DNA from: Sulfurivermis fontis
GTDB lineage: Bacteria > Pseudomonadota > Gammaproteobacteria > Thiohalomonadales > Thiohalomonadaceae
Reading direction: 5' to 3'
NCBI RefSeq assembly: GCF_004001245.1
Contig: NZ_AP018724.1
Coordinates: 2,596,501-2,660,500 of the forward strand
Length of the DNA stretch: 64,000 nucleotides
A program made the position numbers and the translations under genes. Under the pieces are notes generated by a model, which did not search any database, was not told the DNA's origin, and worked only from the letters and a program-made list of their open reading frames with translations. Positions within the stretch are counted from its first letter, which is position 1. Every line of letters starts with the position of its first letter. Positions 9,751 to 18,114 of the stretch are shown here, in pieces.

Positions 9751-9766
9751 TGGCACGCGGCTTGCT
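9751..9766 (+). promoter_or_regulatory. Sigma-54 promoter of nasT
   Basis: TGGCAC (9751-9756), five bases, then TTGCT (9762-9766): an exact -24/-12 match with the GG-GC spacing required by RpoN. The predicted start is near 9777, about 27 bases before the nasT ATG. A weak NtrC-like half site TGCACC lies at 9725-9730. Confidence 0.8.
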
Positions 9767-9803
9767 GCCTTGACACATATCTACTCTCGATTACTTCTTT
9801 GCC

Positions 9804-10403
9804 ATGCCACCGTCATCTGCCAAGCCAGCCCTGCGCGTCCTGCTCTGCGACGCGGATCGCGGCCGCGCGGCCCTGCTGGAGCAGGCGCTGGCCGACGCCG
9901 GCTACAGCGTCATCGCCCGCCTGAGTGGCGCAGAAAACCTGAGCGCCGAGGTGGCACATCACCAGCCCGATGTGATCATCATCGACCTCGACTCCCCCGA
10001 CCGCGACACCCTGGAGCAGATGCGCAGCATCAGCCGCGAGCAACCGCGGCCCATCGTGATGTTCGCCGAGGATGACGACAGCGGCACCATCAACCAGGCC
10101 ATCAAGGCCGGCGTCAGCGCCTATGTGGTGGACGGCCTGAGCGGCAAGCGCGTGCGCCCGGTGATGGAGGTGGCCATCGCCCGCTTCCGCGAATACCAGG
10201 CCCTGCGCGAGGAACTGGCGCGTACCAAGACCTCGCTGGAGGAGCGCAAGGTGATCGAACAGGCCAAGGGCCTCTTGATGCAGCACCGCGCCATGAGCGA
10301 GAACGAGGCCTACCAGGCCCTGCGCAAGCTGGCGATGGATCAGGGCAAGAAGCTGCCCGAGGTGGCGAAGAGCGTCATCGCCATCATGAAGCTGCTGGGC
10401 TGA
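9804..10403 (+). CDS. nasT: ANTAR-domain response regulator, nitrate antiterminator
   Basis: A 199-aa RNA-binding antitermination protein of the NasT type. Residues 10-125 form a receiver-like domain (LRVLLCDADRG, then VIIIDLDSPDRDTLEQM). A coiled linker follows (about 130-148), and then an ANTAR domain (about 149-199: ERKVIEQAKGLLMQHRAMSE with a C-terminal VAKSVIAIMKLL). In studied systems NasT binds a two-hairpin leader RNA to prevent termination before nitrate assimilation genes. It is itself held inactive by NasS when nitrate is absent. Consistent with this, a hexaloop hairpin and an intrinsic terminator lie between nasT and nrtA. No nasS is found directly beside it; the candidate is at 14286-15602. 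Transcription is predicted from the sigma-54 promoter at 9751. Confidence 0.92.
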   Translation: MPPSSAKPALRVLLCDADRGRAALLEQALADAGYSVIARLSGAENLSAEVAHHQPDVIIIDLDSPDRDTLEQMRSISREQPRPIVMFAEDDDSGTINQAIKAGVSAYVVDGLSGKRVRPVMEVAIARFREYQALREELARTKTSLEERKVIEQAKGLLMQHRAMSENEAYQALRKLAMDQGKKLPEVAKSVIAIMKLLG

Positions 10404-10415
10404 CGCCCGGCAGTT

Positions 10416-10524
10416 CCAGGTACGAAGAACACAGGTACGAGGGGCGAGATACGAGGTACAAGAAAAAGCCGTGCGCGCAGCGCACCCCTCCCTCGTATCT
10501 TGTCCCTTTCCCCTCGTACCTTCC
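10416..10524. repeat. GGTACGAGG-type long inverted repeat after nasT
   Basis: Short near-repeats (AGGTACGAAG, AGGTACGAGG, AGATACGAGGTACAAG) on the left are mirrored by CCTCGTATCTTG and CCCTCGTACCTTCC on the right. The loop holds GTGCGCGCAGCGCAC. The arrangement is like the GTGACAA hairpins elsewhere but with a different unit. It starts 12 bases after the nasT stop and may act as its terminator. Confidence 0.6.
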
Positions 10525-10649
10525 TTGCCTTAAAACCGGGCACCGCGCTCCGCGTTGGTGCAACGAAGGCGTGCGGCAGGGGCCGGCAACACAGGTGATA
10601 ACGCCCCAACCCCACTCCTGACGCGGCCCTGGCCCAACGCAGCCTTCCT

Positions 10650-10665
10650 TGGCACAGCGGTTGCA
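10650..10665 (+). promoter_or_regulatory. Sigma-54 promoter of the nrt-nir-nas operon
   Basis: TGGCAC (10650-10655), five bases, then TTGCA (10661-10665) is an exact -24/-12 element. Initiation is expected near 10676, which would put the hexaloop hairpin at 10681 at the very 5' end of the transcript. A GGTGCA half site of NtrC type is at 10557-10562. Confidence 0.82.
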
Positions 10666-10680
10666 AAACACCAGACAGGC

Positions 10681-10698
10681 ACCGGCAACGTCGCCGGT
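10681..10698 (+). promoter_or_regulatory. ANTAR-target hairpin in the nrtA leader
   Basis: ACCGGC (10681-10686) pairs perfectly with GCCGGT (10693-10698) around the six-base loop AACGTC. The loop has A at position 1 and G at position 4, the hallmark of hexaloops bound by ANTAR proteins such as NasR and NasT. The second hairpin of the usual pair is not clearly identifiable; 10706-10760 contains several alternative stems. Confidence 0.65.
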
Positions 10699-10764
10699 CT
10701 CATCCAGCCGCAACATCGACCCAATGGCGGGCCGCGGCGGGTGACGGCTCAAGCCGACCAGGAC

Positions 10765-10816
10765 AAAGGCGTCCATGCGTGTGGATTTCGATCTGCACGG
10801 ATGGACGCCTTTTTTA
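10765..10816 (+). terminator. Leader intrinsic terminator (attenuator) before nrtA
   Basis: AAAGGCGTCCATGCGTG (10765-10781) pairs with CACGGATGGACGCCTTT (10796-10812) with one mismatch, followed by a run of T. It is a strong Rho-independent terminator placed 25 bases before the nrtA start codon and after the sigma-54 promoter. As a leader attenuator it is the expected target of NasT-mediated antitermination. Confidence 0.85.
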
Positions 10817-10840
10817 TTTCCCGCAAACGAGGACGAGGCA

Positions 10841-12232
10841 ATGACACAGGACAGACAACGCACCGGCAGCACCCGCCGCCGCTTCATAAAACACACCACC
10901 CTGGCCCTGGCCGGCCTGTTGCTGCTGGGCGGTCAGACCCAGGCGGCCAAGCTGGAAAAGGAAGAGCTGAAGTTCGGTTTCATCAAGCTGACCGACATGG
11001 CGCCGCTGGCCATCGCCTACGAAAAGGGCTACTTCGAGGATGAAGGCCTGTACGTCACCCTGGAGGCCCAGGCCAACTGGAAAGTGCTGCTCGATCGCGT
11101 CATCACCGGCGAACTCGACGGCGCCCACATGCTGGCCGGCCAGCCGCTCGGCGCCACCATCGGCTTCGGCACCCAGGCCCACATCATCACCGCCTTCTCC
11201 ATGGACCTGAACGGCAACGGCATCACCGTCTCCAACGCCGTGTGGGAAGAAATGAAATCGCACCTGCCCAAGGGCAAGGATGGCAAGCCGCTGCACCCGA
11301 TCAAGGCCGATGCGCTCAAGCCGGTGATCGAAAAGTTCAGGAAGGAAGGCAAACCCTTCAACATGGGCATGGTGTTCCCGGTATCCACCCACAACTACGA
11401 GCTGCGCTACTGGCTCGCCGCCGGCGGCATCCACCCCGGCTATTACGCACCGCACAAGGGCGACACCTCGGGCCAGCTCAAGGCCGAGGCGCTGCTCTCC
11501 GTCACGCCGCCGCCGCAGATGCCGGCAACGCTGGAGGCCGGCACCATCAACGGCTACTGCGTGGGTGAGCCATGGAACCAGCAGGCGGTATTCAAGGGCA
11601 TCGGCGTGCCGGTGATCACCGACTACGAAATCTGGAAGAACAATCCCGAGAAGGTGTTCGGCGTGTCCGCCGCCTGGGCCGAAAAGCACCCAAACACCCA
11701 CAAGGCCGTGATCAAGGCACTGATCCGCGCCGCCCGCTGGCTGGACGAGAACGACAACGCCAACCGCGCCGAGGCGGTGCAGATTCTGGCCCGGCCGCAG
11801 TATGTCGGCGCCGACGTCAACGTCATCGCCAACTCCATGACCGGCACCTTCGAATACGAAAAGGGCGACAAGCGCGCGGTGCCCGACTTCAACGTGTTCT
11901 TCCGCTACCACGCCACCTACCCCTACTACTCCGACGCGGTGTGGTACCTGACGCAGATGCGCCGCTGGGGCCAGATCAGCGAAGGCAAGCCGGACAGCTG
12001 GTACATGGAAACGGCGAAGAAGGTCTACCGCCCGGACATCTATGCCGCCGCGGCACAGGAACTGATCGCCGAGGGCAAGATGCAGGCCGAGGAGTTCCCG
12101 GACTTCGCCACGGAAAGCGGTTTCCGCCCACCGCAAACCGGCTTCATCGACGGCATCACCTACGACGGCCGCAAGCCCAACGACTACCTGAGGCAGTTCG
12201 CCATCGGTCTCAAGGACAAAGAACAAATCTGA
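10841..12232 (+). CDS. nrtA: Nitrate ABC transporter substrate-binding protein
   Basis: A 463-aa NrtA/NasF-type periplasmic nitrate-binding protein. Residues 1-37 carry a twin-arginine-type signal (TRRRFIK followed by a hydrophobic stretch and QTQAA), so export by Tat is likely. The family core is clear: [52 protein letters not shown] and [21 protein letters not shown]. The open frame extends upstream to 10775, but those 22 codons lie inside the terminator stem. The ATG at 10841, preceded by GAGGACGAGGCA, is therefore the start. First gene of the nrtA-nrtB-nrtD-nasS?-nirB-nirD-nasA operon. A cytoplasmic paralogue is encoded at 14286-15602. Confidence 0.95.
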   Translation: MTQDRQRTGSTRRRFIKHTTLALAGLLLLGGQTQAAKLEKEELKFGFIKLTDMAPLAIAYEKGYFEDEGLYVTLEAQANWKVLLDRVITGELDGAHMLAGQPLGATIGFGTQAHIITAFSMDLNGNGITVSNAVWEEMKSHLPKGKDGKPLHPIKADALKPVIEKFRKEGKPFNMGMVFPVSTHNYELRYWLAAGGIHPGYYAPHKGDTSGQLKAEALLSVTPPPQMPATLEAGTINGYCVGEPWNQQAVFKGIGVPVITDYEIWKNNPEKVFGVSAAWAEKHPNTHKAVIKALIRAARWLDENDNANRAEAVQILARPQYVGADVNVIANSMTGTFEYEKGDKRAVPDFNVFFRYHATYPYYSDAVWYLTQMRRWGQISEGKPDSWYMETAKKVYRPDIYAAAAQELIAEGKMQAEEFPDFATESGFRPPQTGFIDGITYDGRKPNDYLRQFAIGLKDKEQI

Positions 12233-12278
12233 CACACCGCCGGCCGGGTTAGCCCCAGCCGGCACGGAGGACCACGCC

Positions 12279-13301
12279 ATGATCATCGCCCTGTTCAACC
12301 CGCGCACCACCTTCAACGCCCCGGCCCTGGATCGCCTACAGGCCTGCCTGCAGAGCACACGGTTCCCGCGCCGCGTCGTCGCCATGGTGCGTCACCTGCT
12401 CATCCCGCTCATCGCCATCGCCATATTTCTCGGCGTGTGGAGCGCCGCGGCAAAAAACATCCAGACCTCGCTGGGCGAACTGCCCGGCCCGGTAGCCGTC
12501 TGGCAGCAGGCCGGCGCCCTGCTGGACGAACACATCTCCGAACGCGCCAAGGCGGCAGCGTTCTATCAGCGCCAGGAAGAACGCAACGCCGCGAAGCTGG
12601 CGGAGGACCCCGCTGCCGAGGTGAAGATCCGCCCCTACACCGGCAAGCCCACATTCATCGATCAGATCGGCACCAGCCTGTTCACCGTCGCTACCGGATT
12701 CATCCTCGCCACGCTGATCGCCCTTCCGGTCGGCATCGCCTGCGGCATGAGCGCCACCCTGTACACGGCGCTCAATCCGTTGATCCAAATCTTCAAGCCG
12801 GTGTCGCCGCTGGCCTGGCTGCCGCTGGTCACCATGGTGGTGAGCGCGCTCTACGTCAGCGACGATCCGCTGCTGGCCAAATCCTTCGTCAACTCGGCCA
12901 TCACCGTCACCCTGTGCTGCCTGTGGCCGACCATCATCAACACCACCGTCGGCGTCGCCTCGGTGAGCAAGGATCTGCTCAACGTCAGCCGCGTGCTGCG
13001 CCTGGGCTGGTTCACCAAGACGGTGAAGATCGTGCTGCCCTCCGCCCTACCGCTGATGTTCACCGGCATGCGCCTGTCCCTGGGTATCGGCTGGATGGTG
13101 CTCATCGCCGCCGAGATGCTGGCGCAGAATCCGGGCCTCGGCAAATTCGTCTGGGACGAATTCCAGAACGGCAGCTCCAGTTCGCTGGCCCGCATCATGG
13201 TGGCGGTGTTCGCCATCGGCCTGGTCGGCTTCCTGCTCGATCGCGGCATGCTGCTGCTGCAACGGCGCGTGAGCTGGGACCGCAACGCGGTCCTGCGCTG
13301 A
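12279..13301 (+). CDS. nrtB: Nitrate ABC transporter permease
   Basis: A 340-aa inner-membrane permease of the NrtB/SsuC (BPD_transp_1) family that forms the nitrate channel. It has an N-terminal helix at about 40-58, then a charged segment (about 75-125) with many Ala, Glu and Arg residues. Five further hydrophobic segments follow, including FTVATGFILATLIALPVGIA and MRLSLGIGWMVLIAAEMLAQ. The EAA loop that contacts the ATPase is visible around VASVSKDLLNVSRVLRLGWF. The start has a good ribosome site (CGGAGG, nine bases upstream). It lies 46 bases after nrtA and before the ATPase gene, as in standard nrt operons. Confidence 0.93.
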   Translation: MIIALFNPRTTFNAPALDRLQACLQSTRFPRRVVAMVRHLLIPLIAIAIFLGVWSAAAKNIQTSLGELPGPVAVWQQAGALLDEHISERAKAAAFYQRQEERNAAKLAEDPAAEVKIRPYTGKPTFIDQIGTSLFTVATGFILATLIALPVGIACGMSATLYTALNPLIQIFKPVSPLAWLPLVTMVVSALYVSDDPLLAKSFVNSAITVTLCCLWPTIINTTVGVASVSKDLLNVSRVLRLGWFTKTVKIVLPSALPLMFTGMRLSLGIGWMVLIAAEMLAQNPGLGKFVWDEFQNGSSSSLARIMVAVFAIGLVGFLLDRGMLLLQRRVSWDRNAVLR

Positions 13302-13337
13302 GATGCATTCGTCATGCAAACAACAAGGAGTCCGCAA

Positions 13338-13445
13338 ATGAACGCCAATGGACCCAAATACTCGTGGGTTATCAAGATTCGCGTTGATTCGCGTTTATTT
13401 GCGGATTACTGGCCTTGTGTTTGCAGAGAAAGGAGCAAGTCATGA
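13338..13445 (+). CDS. Possible 35-aa leader peptide overlapping nrtD start
   Basis: A short frame (MNANGPKYSWVIKIRVDSRL, ending REKSK-like) opens at an ATG preceded by AAGGAG at good spacing. Its TGA overlaps the nrtD ATG (ATGA), a layout typical of translational coupling. Against a real gene, residues 12-23 are encoded by three tandem 10-bp units (ATTCGCGTTG, ATTCGCGTTT, ATTTGCGGAT at 13377-13406) of repeat type. No homologue is recognised. It may be the original nrtD start region displaced by insertion of the repeat. Confidence 0.25.
   Translation: MNANGPKYSWVIKIRVDSRLFADYWPCVCRERSKS
13377..13406 (+). repeat. Three 10-bp tandem units in the nrtB-nrtD spacer
   Basis: ATTCGCGTTG, ATTCGCGTTT and ATTTGCGGAT follow one another without gaps. 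The sequence differs in base composition from the flanking genes and lies in the only sizeable gap inside the nrt transporter genes. Confidence 0.5.
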
Positions 13446-14275
13446 CCTATCTGAACATCGATCATGTCGGCATCACCTTCCCCACCGACCACGGCCCGCT
13501 CGAAGTACTCAGGGACGTGGCGCTCAAGGTGAACAAGGGTGAATTCGTCTCCCTCATCGGCCACTCCGGCTGCGGCAAGTCGACGGTGCTCAACATCGTC
13601 GCCGGCCTGCTCAAGGCCACCACCGGCGGCGTGCTGCTGGAGAACCGCGAGGTGGACGAGCCGGGACCGGATCGCGCGGTGGTGTTCCAGAACCATTCCC
13701 TGCTGCCCTGGCTCAGCGTGTACGACAACGTGCGCCTCGCCGTCGACACCGTATTCAAAGGCAGCAAGAGCAAGCAGGAGCGGCACGACTGGACGTTGCA
13801 CAACCTGGAACTGGTGCACATGACCCACGCCCTCGACCGCCGCCCCGACGAGATCTCCGGCGGCATGAAGCAACGCGTCGGCATCGCCCGGGCGCTGGCC
13901 ATGGAACCCAAGGTGCTGCTGATGGACGAGCCGTTCGGCGCGCTGGACTCGCTGACCCGCACCCACATGCAGGACTCGCTGATGGAGATCCAGGCGCGGT
14001 TGAACAATACGGTGATCATGATCACCCATGACGTGGACGAGGCCGTACTGCTGTCCGACCGCATCGTGATGATGAGCAACGGGCCGAGCGCGACGGTGGG
14101 CGAGGTGCTGCACATCGACCTGCCGCGGCCGCGCGATCGCCTGCTGCTGGCCGACAACCCCCGCTACAACCACTACCGCGCCGCCGTGCTCAAGTTCCTG
14201 CACGAGCGCCATGCCCAACCCGATGTGCCGGCGCAGCCGCGTCACAAGCCGGCGCTGAAGCTGGCGGCCGGTTGA
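13442..14275 (+). CDS. nrtD: Nitrate ABC transporter ATP-binding protein
   Basis: A 277-aa ABC ATPase that energises nitrate import through NrtB. Walker A GHSGCGKST is at about residues 40-48, the signature SGGMKQRVGIARAL at about 139, and Walker B VLLMDEPFGALD at about 160. The H-loop (MITHDVDEAVLL) follows. The start at 13442 has AAAGGAG seven bases upstream; the reading frame extends nine codons further back without a better site. Unlike cyanobacterial NrtC, it carries no C-terminal NrtA-like domain. That domain type is instead encoded as a separate protein starting 10 bases downstream. The C-terminal 30 residues are rich in Pro, His and Lys. Confidence 0.94.
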   Translation: MTYLNIDHVGITFPTDHGPLEVLRDVALKVNKGEFVSLIGHSGCGKSTVLNIVAGLLKATTGGVLLENREVDEPGPDRAVVFQNHSLLPWLSVYDNVRLAVDTVFKGSKSKQERHDWTLHNLELVHMTHALDRRPDEISGGMKQRVGIARALAMEPKVLLMDEPFGALDSLTRTHMQDSLMEIQARLNNTVIMITHDVDEAVLLSDRIVMMSNGPSATVGEVLHIDLPRPRDRLLLADNPRYNHYRAAVLKFLHERHAQPDVPAQPRHKPALKLAAG

Positions 14276-14285
14276 GGAGCCCGCC

Positions 14286-15602
14286 ATGTTTGCAAGCAAC
14301 GCACTGGAAAAGACCAGCCTCACCCTCGGCTTCATCCCGCTGACCGACTGCGCGCCGCTGATCGTCGCGCAGGAGCACGGCTGGTTTGCCAAATACGGTC
14401 TCGATGTCACGCTGTCGAAGGAAACCTCCTGGGCCAATATCCGCGACAAGGTGGCGCTCGGCATCCTCGACGGCGCACAGATGCTGGCGCCGATGCCGCT
14501 GGCGATGAGCCTGGGGCTCGGTCCGATGCACAAACCGATGGTCACGGCGCTCACCCTCGACCTCAACGGCAATGCCATCACCGTTTCCAACGCCCTGTAC
14601 GAGCGCATGCAGCGGGCGGATGTCGCCGCCATGAATGAACGCCCGCTGAGCGCGCGGGCGCTCAAGGCGGTGATCGATGCGGAACGCCAGGCCGGCCGCC
14701 CGCCGCTCACCTTCGCCATGGTGTTCCCCGAATCCACCCACAACTATGAACTGCGCTACTGGATGGCCGCCGCCGGCATCGACCCCGACAACGACGTGCG
14801 CCTGGTGGTGGTGCCGCCGCCGCAGATGACCGGCCGCCTGGCCCAGGGCGAGATCGACGGCTATTGCGTCGGCGAGCCGTGGAACGCGCAGGCGGTGCAG
14901 GCCGGCATCGGCCGCACGCTGATCACCAAGTATGAGATCTGGAACAACAGCCCGGAGAAGGTGCTCGGCGTGACACAGGAGTGGGCCGAGCAGTACCCCA
15001 ACACCCACCGTGCCCTGCTGTGCGCATTGCTGGAGGCCTGCCGCTGGCTTGACGATCCGCGTCATCGTGTGGACGCGGCGGCGCTGATCGCGCGCAGCGT
15101 GCACGTCAACGCCCCCGAGCATGTGGTGCGCATGTCGATGACCGGCACCTTCCAGTACGCCCCGGACGAGATGCCGCGCGCCCTGCCGGACTTCAACGTG
15201 TTCCACCGCTACGCCGCCAACTTCCCCTGGCGGTCGCATGCCATCTGGTTCCTCACCCAGATGCTGCGCTGGGGCCAGCTCGATCGCGCCATTGACCTGC
15301 AGGCGGTCGCCAGTGCCGTCTATCGCCCCGATCTCTACCGCGCCGCGGCGGCGCATCTGGAACTGCCCTGTCCCGCCAGCGACTACAAGAACGAGGGCCG
15401 CCACGAAGGCGGCTGGAAGCTGTATGACGGCGCCCGCAGCCTGCCCATGGGCGCCGATCGCTTTCTCGACGGCCGCCTGTTCGATCCGTCGCAGCCGCTG
15501 GAGTATTTGCAGGGCTTCGCCGTGCAGCACACGAAAGTGAATCCGGCGGAGCTTGCCATCCTCAATCCGGCCGATGGCTCGCGGCTGCAGCCCTCGGCAT
15601 GA
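14286..15602 (+). CDS. nasS: Cytoplasmic NrtA-like nitrate-binding protein, candidate NasS sensor
   Basis: A 438-aa member of the NrtA/CmpA/NasS family without a signal peptide: the frame starts directly at MFASNALEKTSLTLGFIPLT. The binding-fold core matches NrtA ([62 protein letters not shown]). Two known soluble homologues fit: NasS, which binds NasT and releases it on nitrate binding, and the C-terminal regulatory domain of NrtC. Because a NasT gene and an ANTAR leader are present but no nasS sits next to nasT, NasS is the preferred reading. Its position inside the controlled operon would then give feedback. The stop overlaps a possible nirB start (ATGA at 15599). The symbol is inferred. 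Confidence 0.65.
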   Translation: MFASNALEKTSLTLGFIPLTDCAPLIVAQEHGWFAKYGLDVTLSKETSWANIRDKVALGILDGAQMLAPMPLAMSLGLGPMHKPMVTALTLDLNGNAITVSNALYERMQRADVAAMNERPLSARALKAVIDAERQAGRPPLTFAMVFPESTHNYELRYWMAAAGIDPDNDVRLVVVPPPQMTGRLAQGEIDGYCVGEPWNAQAVQAGIGRTLITKYEIWNNSPEKVLGVTQEWAEQYPNTHRALLCALLEACRWLDDPRHRVDAAALIARSVHVNAPEHVVRMSMTGTFQYAPDEMPRALPDFNVFHRYAANFPWRSHAIWFLTQMLRWGQLDRAIDLQAVASAVYRPDLYRAAAAHLELPCPASDYKNEGRHEGGWKLYDGARSLPMGADRFLDGRLFDPSQPLEYLQGFAVQHTKVNPAELAILNPADGSRLQPSA

Positions 15603-15625
15603 CCCCGACGACGGAGATCGCCCCC

Positions 15626-18082
15626 ATGAAAGAAAAACTGGTAGTCATCGGCAACGGCATGGCCGGCATGCGCACGGTGGAGGAGCTGCTCAAGCTCAAT
15701 GCCGAGCTGTACGACATCACGGTGTTCGGCGCCGAGCCGCACGGCAATTACAACCGCATCCTGCTCTCGCCGGTGCTCTCCGGCGAGGCGCAATTCGACG
15801 ACATCCTGCTCAACCGGCCCGAGTGGTATGCCGAGCATGGCATCACGCTGTACGCGGGCAGCAAGGCCACCCGGATCGATCGCGTGCACCGCCAGGTGAT
15901 CGCTGCCGACGGCATGGCGGTTGCCTACGACCGCCTGCTCATCGCCACCGGTTCCAGACCGTTCATTCTTCCGGTGCCGGGCCACGGCCTGCCCGGCGTG
16001 GTCGGCTTCCGCGACATCGCCGACGTGGAGGTGATGCTGGACTGCGCACGGAAATACCGCCACGCGGTGGTAATCGGCGGCGGCCTGCTCGGCCTGGAGG
16101 CCGCCGTCGGTCTGGTGAAGCGTGGCATGACGGTGCGCGTGGTGCACCTCGCCGACACGCTGATGGAGCGCCAGCTCGACGCCGTCGCCGGGCAGATGCT
16201 GCAACGGGAACTGGAGTCGAGCGGCATCGAATTCCTGATGGGCGCAAAGACCAAGGAGATCATCGGCAAACAGCGCGTGCAGGGCATCGTGTTCGAGGAC
16301 GGCCGCGAGGTGAGCGCCGATCTGGTGGTGATGGCCGCCGGCATCCGGCCCGACATCGAACTGGCCAAGGCCGCAGGACTGCACTGCGAGCGCGGCATCG
16401 TGGTCAATGACACCCTGCAGACCTACGACCCGCGCATCTACGCCGTGGGCGAATGCGCGCAGCACCGCGGCCAGACCTACGGCCTGGTGGCGCCGCTGTT
16501 CGAGCAGGCCAAGGTGTGCGCCAATCATCTGGCCAAGTTCGGCATCGGCCGCTACGTCGGCTCGGTCACCTCCACCAAGCTCAAGGTGAGCGGCGTCGAC
16601 GTGTTCTCCGCCGGCGACTTCCTCGGCGGACCGGACAGCGAACAGATCGTCTACCGCGATCCCGGCGCCGGCATCTACAAGAAGGTGGTGCTGCAGGACA
16701 ACCGCATCCGGGGCGCCGTGCTGTACGGTAACACCCTGGATGGCGCCTGGTACTTCCAGCTCATGCGCGACGGCGCCGATGTCTCCGCCTTCCGCGACTC
16801 GCTGCTGTTCGGCCAGGCCCACCTGGGCGATGCCGGCCACGGCCAGCACTCGCCGGTGGCCATGATGGCCGACAGCGCCGAGGTGTGCGGCTGCAACGGC
16901 GTCACCAAGGGCGATATCGTCCGCGCCATCCGCAGCAAGGGCCTGTTCACCCTGGACGAGGTGCGCGCCCACACCAAGGCTTCCGCCTCATGCGGCGGCT
17001 GCACCGGACTGGTGGAGCAGATCCTCGCCTCGGTGGTGGGCTCCGATGCGGCACCGGCCGATCAGCAGAAGCCGCTGTGCCCCTGCACCGAGCACTCTCA
17101 TGACGCAGTGCGCGAGGCGATCCGCGCACGCCACCTCACCTCCATCGCGCAGGTGATGCGCGAGCTGGACTGGCACAACACCGACGGCTGCCCCACCTGC
17201 CGCCCGGCGCTCAACTACTACCTGATCAGCACCTGGCCCGCGGAGGCCAAAGACGACGACCGTTCGCGCTTCGTCAACGAGCGCCTGCACGCCAACATCC
17301 AGAAGGATCGCAGCTACACCGTGGTGCCGCGCATCTGGGGCGGCGTCACCACCCCGGCGGAACTGCGCGCCATCGCCGACGCGGCGGAAAAGTATCAGGT
17401 ACCGATGGTGAAGATCACCGGCGGCCAGCGCATCGACCTGGTCGGCGTGCAGAAGGAACAGCTGCCAGCCATATGGGCCGACCTCAACGCCGCCGGCCTG
17501 ATATCGGGCCACGCCTACGGCAAGGCGCTGCGCACGGTGAAAACCTGCATCGGTGCACAGTTCTGCCGCTTCGGCACGCAGGACTCGGTGCAGATGGGCA
17601 TCGACCTGGAGAAGTTCACCTGGGGCTCGTGGACGCCACACAAGTTCAAGATGGCGGTGTCCGGCTGCCCGCGCAACTGCGCCGAGGCGACCATCAAGGA
17701 CTTCGGTGTGGTGGCGGTGGATTCCGGCTGGGAACTGCACGTCGGCGGCAACGGCGGCGTCAAGGTGCGCGTCACCGACCTGCTGTGCCGGGTGAAGACG
17801 CCGCAGGAGGTACTCGAATACTGCGGCGCCTTCATGCAGCTCTACCGCGAACAGGCGCGCTACCTGGAACGCACCGCGCCGTGGATCGAGCGCGTCGGCC
17901 TCGACTACGTGAAACAACAGATGGTGGAGGACGCCGCCAACCGCGCCGCGCTGTACCAGCGCTTCGTCGAGTCGCAGCGCATCGCTCAGAACGATCCATG
18001 GGCGGAGCGCACCACGGAGATGCGGCGCAGTGAATTCGCGCCGCTGCGCAAACCCGATGCAGGCCGGGTCAGCGCGGCCTGA
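15626..18082 (+). CDS. nirB: Assimilatory NADH-dependent nitrite reductase large subunit
   Basis: Reduces nitrite to ammonium with NAD(P)H in the cytoplasm. The 818-aa product starts with an FAD/NAD(P)-binding domain (KLVVIGNGMAGMRTVEELL; second Rossmann motif VVIGGGLLGLEAAVGL near 145). Two BFD-like [2Fe-2S] segments follow (CGCNGVTKGDIV ... SCGGCTGL, then CPCTEHSHDAV ... CPTCRPALNYYL), then the siroheme/ferredoxin-like half domain. The siroheme-[4Fe-4S] ligands are intact: CIGAQFCRFG and SGCPRNCAEA. Start: the ATG at 15626 (MKEKLVVIG) matches the family N-terminus. An alternative ATG at 15599 overlaps the previous stop and would allow coupling. NirD follows after 32 bases. Confidence 0.95.
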   Translation: MKEKLVVIGNGMAGMRTVEELLKLNAELYDITVFGAEPHGNYNRILLSPVLSGEAQFDDILLNRPEWYAEHGITLYAGSKATRIDRVHRQVIAADGMAVAYDRLLIATGSRPFILPVPGHGLPGVVGFRDIADVEVMLDCARKYRHAVVIGGGLLGLEAAVGLVKRGMTVRVVHLADTLMERQLDAVAGQMLQRELESSGIEFLMGAKTKEIIGKQRVQGIVFEDGREVSADLVVMAAGIRPDIELAKAAGLHCERGIVVNDTLQTYDPRIYAVGECAQHRGQTYGLVAPLFEQAKVCANHLAKFGIGRYVGSVTSTKLKVSGVDVFSAGDFLGGPDSEQIVYRDPGAGIYKKVVLQDNRIRGAVLYGNTLDGAWYFQLMRDGADVSAFRDSLLFGQAHLGDAGHGQHSPVAMMADSAEVCGCNGVTKGDIVRAIRSKGLFTLDEVRAHTKASASCGGCTGLVEQILASVVGSDAAPADQQKPLCPCTEHSHDAVREAIRARHLTSIAQVMRELDWHNTDGCPTCRPALNYYLISTWPAEAKDDDRSRFVNERLHANIQKDRSYTVVPRIWGGVTTPAELRAIADAAEKYQVPMVKITGGQRIDLVGVQKEQLPAIWADLNAAGLISGHAYGKALRTVKTCIGAQFCRFGTQDSVQMGIDLEKFTWGSWTPHKFKMAVSGCPRNCAEATIKDFGVVAVDSGWELHVGGNGGVKVRVTDLLCRVKTPQEVLEYCGAFMQLYREQARYLERTAPWIERVGLDYVKQQMVEDAANRAALYQRFVESQRIAQNDPWAERTTEMRRSEFAPLRKPDAGRVSAA

Positions 18083-18114
18083 CCCGACCACAACCAACAA
18101 GTGAGGAAACGATC

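Noticed and set aside
10540-10562. NtrC site upstream of the nrtA promoter
   Set aside because: GCACC and GGTGC half sites are present but 12 bases apart instead of about 5; only the GGTGCA half is a good match.
10775-10840. Upstream extension of nrtA to the ATG at 10775
   Set aside because: Those codons lie inside the leader terminator and would place residues before the Tat signal; the ATG at 10841 has its own ribosome site.
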